Shown here piece after piece: positions 5,723 through 8,197 of a stretch of 8,197 nucleotides of DNA. Origin of the DNA: a bacterium (GTDB lineage Bacteria > Thermosulfidibacterota > Thermosulfidibacteria > Thermosulfidibacterales > JALWSI01); the NCBI GenBank assembly GCA_027080315.1, contig JALWSI010000047.1, positions 1 through 8,197 on the forward strand. The letters run 5' to 3'. The position numbers and the translations under genes are program-made. Under the pieces are notes generated by a model. It worked only from the letters and a program-made list of their open reading frames with translations. It did no database searches and had not been told where the DNA came from. Position 1 is the stretch's first letter; each line of letters begins with the position of its first letter.

Positions 5723-7693
5723 ATGCTGAGACTGAATAGACTATGGGCAAAGGTGGTTATCCCCACTGGGATAGTCTTATTAGTGGTTGTTTCATTGATC
5801 ACACTTATGAACACGAAAAGGCAGACGAAGGCTTTGATACTCCAACTTGCAGAGAAGGGAAAAGATTCTGCTGTTATAGTAAAGAACTCTGTGGTCTCTG
5901 CCCTTACTGTGGGAGATAATGAAGCTGTTAAAAAGACCTTTTATTTGATTGAGAACGAGATCCCAGATATGAACCTTTTTATCTGTGACTCTGAAGGAAG
6001 AGTCTCCTTCACCTCTGAGAAAGGGGCTGAAGGTAAAAGCCTCTCTTCTTATATGAACGATAAGACCTATGCGGCGCTATCTAAACTTTTGGGTTCAGGA
6101 ACCTCCACTCATGACTATTTTAGGGAGACAGTTAACGGAAAACCTTACATTACAGTGATTAAGCCCTTTTTGAATGGAAGCCTATGCTACCACTGTCATG
6201 GAACACAGAAAAGGGTCTTAGGGGCCATAGTGGTTCAGGCCCCTGCCGCCACGGCCATGGCAGCTGTTGATGCTGCAAGAGAGAACAACATAATCATGGG
6301 GATTGTCACCGTCCTAGTTGTGGGTATCGTTCTCTTCTTGATTGTTATCTTCTTTGTGAACAAGCCTGTGAACCATATCCTTGAGGTTCTTCAGGCCTTT
6401 GCCAAAGGAGATCTTTCAAAGAAGATAGAGGTTAATAGTAACGACGAGATTGGCCAGATGGCAGATGCTTTGAAAGATATGCTGAATGGAGTGATAGGAG
6501 AGGGCCAGTCTCTTAAGCATGGCATCACTATTCCCTTCTTCATGGTGAACAAGGATCTGGTGATAACCTTTGCCAATAAGGCCTCAAGGGCCAAGGTGGG
6601 TGCTAAAGCCAAAGATGTTCTGCACCCTGATGCATACAAGCTGGTTGAAGAGTGTATGAAAACCGGAGAGATGGTTACCGGTGAGGTTTCCATTGCAGGG
6701 GGAAAGATTGTGATAGCATCAACTGCTTCTCCTCTGAGAAACCTTGAAGGAGAGATCATTGGTGCCATGGGCATAGGAGTGGACATCACCGCCCAGAAAG
6801 AGCAGGAGCGTATGGCTGAAGAGCACAGCCGCTTCCTCTCTGAGGTGGCGGAGGAGGTCACCGATGTGGCCAACCAGGTGGCTTCTGCTGCAGAAGAGAT
6901 GTCTGCCATTATGAAAGAGATGGTTTCAGGGGCTGAAGAGCAGTCTCAGCAGGCCAGCCAGATAGCAGCGGCTGTTGAACAGATGAGCGCCACCATTATG
7001 GAGATGGCAAACAACGCCCGGGATGCTGCCAATGTTGCAGAGGAGACCAAGAAGAAGGCCGGTGAGGGAAGCGAGGTGGTGCACCAGTCCATTGAGAGCA
7101 TCAACAGGACCGCTGAGGTCTCTGCCCAGGTGGCGAGTTCAATAGAGGAGCTTGCCGAGAGAAGCAAAGAGATTGGTAAGGTGATAGAGGTTATCAGCGA
7201 TATCGCCAGCCAGACCAACCTTCTTGCCCTGAACGCCACCATAGAGGCGGCTTCTGCCGGGGAGGCGGGCAAAGGATTTGCCGTTGTGGCCTCTGAGGTG
7301 AAAGAGCTTGCAAAACAGACGGCGGATTCCACCGGTAATGTGCAGCGGGCCATTGAGAACATCCACCAGGGCGTTGCCAAAGCGGTGAAGTCTATGGATG
7401 AGGCCAGCAACGAGGTAGGTAAGGCCACCAGCTTTGCCAACGAGGCAGGAGCCGCATTGATGGAGATCCTTGAGAGGGTTGATAGAGCCGTTGATGCCAT
7501 ATCCCAGATTGCTACAGCCACTGAAGAGCTTTCTGCTGCGGCAAACAACGTGAGTGAAAACGTGATGAACATCACCAGCATAAGCGACGAAACGGCCAGG
7601 AGCGCCAAGGAGTCTGCCGTTGCCAGCGAGAGACTGGCAGAGTTGTCTGAGAGGTTGCTGGCCACAGTTAGGAAGTTTAAAGAGAGAGGATAG
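5723..7693 (+). CDS. Methyl-accepting chemotaxis protein with periplasmic heme c sensor and internal PAS domain
   Basis: This 656-residue chemoreceptor has membrane segments at about 11-29 and 190-212 enclosing a periplasmic domain of about 160 residues, probably a single Cache/PAS-like fold. Just before the second membrane segment sits CYHCHG (Cys155, Cys158, His159), a c-type heme attachment motif on the periplasmic side, followed by [13 protein letters not shown] linker follows (about 213-265), then a cytoplasmic PAS domain (about 270-360) with [16 protein letters not shown] and ending [11 protein letters not shown]. From about 370 to the end is the signalling coiled coil, whose hairpin tip [14 protein letters not shown] starts at residue 497 and binds CheA/CheW. 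No CheR-docking pentapeptide is at the C-terminus. The receptor likely senses redox state, a small ligand or gas at the heme, as proposed for heme-containing Geobacter chemoreceptors. AAGGAGG lies 5 nt before the ATG. Confidence 0.95.
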   Translation: MLRLNRLWAKVVIPTGIVLLVVVSLITLMNTKRQTKALILQLAEKGKDSAVIVKNSVVSALTVGDNEAVKKTFYLIENEIPDMNLFICDSEGRVSFTSEKGAEGKSLSSYMNDKTYAALSKLLGSGTSTHDYFRETVNGKPYITVIKPFLNGSLCYHCHGTQKRVLGAIVVQAPAATAMAAVDAARENNIIMGIVTVLVVGIVLFLIVIFFVNKPVNHILEVLQAFAKGDLSKKIEVNSNDEIGQMADALKDMLNGVIGEGQSLKHGITIPFFMVNKDLVITFANKASRAKVGAKAKDVLHPDAYKLVEECMKTGEMVTGEVSIAGGKIVIASTASPLRNLEGEIIGAMGIGVDITAQKEQERMAEEHSRFLSEVAEEVTDVANQVASAAEEMSAIMKEMVSGAEEQSQQASQIAAAVEQMSATIMEMANNARDAANVAEETKKKAGEGSEVVHQSIESINRTAEVSAQVASSIEELAERSKEIGKVIEVISDIASQTNLLALNATIEAASAGEAGKGFAVVASEVKELAKQTADSTGNVQRAIENIHQGVAKAVKSMDEASNEVGKATSFANEAGAALMEILERVDRAVDAISQIATATEELSAAANNVSENVMNITSISDETARSAKESAVASERLAELSERLLATVRKFKERG

Positions 7694-7711
7694 AAGGTAG
7701 TTAGGTAGAGC

Positions 7712-7744
7712 AGGGGAGGGCAGATCGCCTTCCCCTTTTATTTT
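7712..7744 (+). terminator. Rho-independent terminator after the chemoreceptor gene
   Basis: AGGGGAGGGC (7712-7721) pairs with GCCTTCCCCT (7727-7736) as a 10-bp stem with one G-U pair and a 5-nt loop. The tract TTTTATTTT follows. It starts 19 nt after the chemoreceptor stop and should end the cytochrome-chemoreceptor transcript. Confidence 0.88.
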
Positions 7745-7753
7745 GGGGGGAAT

Positions 7754-8197
7754 GTGGATTCTAAAGAGGACCACTACTTCTGGCTGCCCCGAGTTGTGGT
7801 AGAGGGATTGGAGAAAGGGCAAGTTCTGCCTTTGCCATCCCAGGCTGCCTACCATTTAAAGGTTAGAAGGGTAGGGCTGCGCCAGAAGTTTCTTGCCACA
7901 GATGGTGAGGGTAAAGAGGGGGTTTGTCGCTTGGCATCCATTGATCCCATGACGGCAGAAGTGGAAGAGGTTTTCAATTGTGAGGATAGAGAGCTTAGTA
8001 GATGCCCTGTATTGGCCTTTGCAGTGGTGAAGGACCAGAGGCTGGAGTGGGCGATAAAGGGCGCTGTGGAGGTGGGTATGAGACGTTTATTGCCCATGAT
8101 AACCCGGCGTTCTCTTCCAAAGGTGTCTGGCTCAAAGCTTGAAAGGTGGAGGAGAATCGCGGTGGAGGCAATGAAACAGTGTGGAGGGGTTCTGTTG
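7754..8197 (+). CDS. rsmE: RsmE, 16S rRNA m3U1498 methyltransferase (partial, 3' end outside window)
   Basis: The frame is open from GTG 7754 to the right edge, 148 codons. The protein would methylate N3 of uridine 1498 in 16S rRNA of the small ribosomal subunit. The first 75 or so residues match the PUA-like N-terminal domain (AAYHLKVRRVGLRQKFLATD, GEGKEGVCRL). The start of the SPOUT domain follows: VVKDQRLEWAIKGAVEVGM from about residue 91, then RRLLPMITRRSLPK and KLERWRRIAVEAMKQCG, which are near-consensus for RsmE. The SAM-binding knot with its GPEGG-type loop lies beyond the window, about 90-100 residues away judging by family length. GGGGGG directly before the start is a poor, too-close ribosome site. 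The start codon is only 9 nt past the terminator U-tract, so how the gene is transcribed is unclear. Confidence 0.9.
   Translation, partial: MDSKEDHYFWLPRVVVEGLEKGQVLPLPSQAAYHLKVRRVGLRQKFLATDGEGKEGVCRLASIDPMTAEVEEVFNCEDRELSRCPVLAFAVVKDQRLEWAIKGAVEVGMRRLLPMITRRSLPKVSGSKLERWRRIAVEAMKQCGGVLL

Noticed and set aside
6391-7855. Long open frames on the minus strand across the chemoreceptor gene (about 170-240 residues each)
   Set aside because: They mirror the Ala/Glu-rich coding bias of the signalling coiled coil, give low-complexity Ser/Ala/Leu proteins without known motifs, and the + strand gene is unmistakable.
7849-8097. Minus-strand open frame opposite the start of rsmE
   Set aside because: The + strand frame here matches RsmE over its whole visible length; the reverse frame shows no domain.

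Overview
The window reads as bacterial chromosome from an anaerobic, respiring organism. It carries two genes of menaquinone biosynthesis: a futalosine hydrolase (mqnB) and the final C-methyltransferase (menG/ubiE). It also carries a periplasmic tetraheme c-type cytochrome and a chemoreceptor whose periplasmic domain has a heme c attachment motif. This combination is typical of metal-, sulfur- or sulfate-metabolising lineages such as Desulfobacterota, Thermodesulfobacteria and relatives. I cannot place the organism more closely. The proteins are rich in Lys and Glu, and many genes start with TTG or GTG. Every convincing gene lies on the + strand and there is almost no spare DNA.

Region 1 (1-5126) looks like one tightly packed operon of eight genes. 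In order they are: the 3' end of an unrecognised gene; a class I SAM methyltransferase; mqnB; a 74-residue NifU-like Fe-S scaffold; a single DppC/OppC-type ABC permease; a TPR lipoprotein of the PilW/PilF type; a PflX-like radical SAM protein; and menG/ubiE. Neighbouring genes overlap or are separated by at most 17 nt, so translational coupling is likely. Their promoter must lie left of the window. The genes do not form one obvious pathway: quinone synthesis, Fe-S and radical SAM chemistry, a membrane transporter part and a lipoprotein are mixed.

Region 2 (5127-7744) starts with a 123-nt gap. This gap holds a sigma70-like promoter candidate (TTGATT-16-TATAAT) and, further down, a well-spaced sigma54 -24/-12 candidate (GGC-N7-TTGCT). 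Next come the tetraheme cytochrome with a strong ribosome site and, 11 nt later, the 656-residue heme-sensor chemoreceptor. A clear intrinsic terminator follows. The pair looks like a redox-sensing unit: the cytochrome may exchange electrons with the receptor heme, and the receptor would pass the state to CheA/CheW. That functional link is inference.

Region 3 (7754-8197) is the start of rsmE (16S rRNA m3U1498 methyltransferase), cut by the window end. Its start codon lies just past the terminator U-tract. No CRISPR, tRNA, rRNA, insertion sequence or prophage signal was seen.
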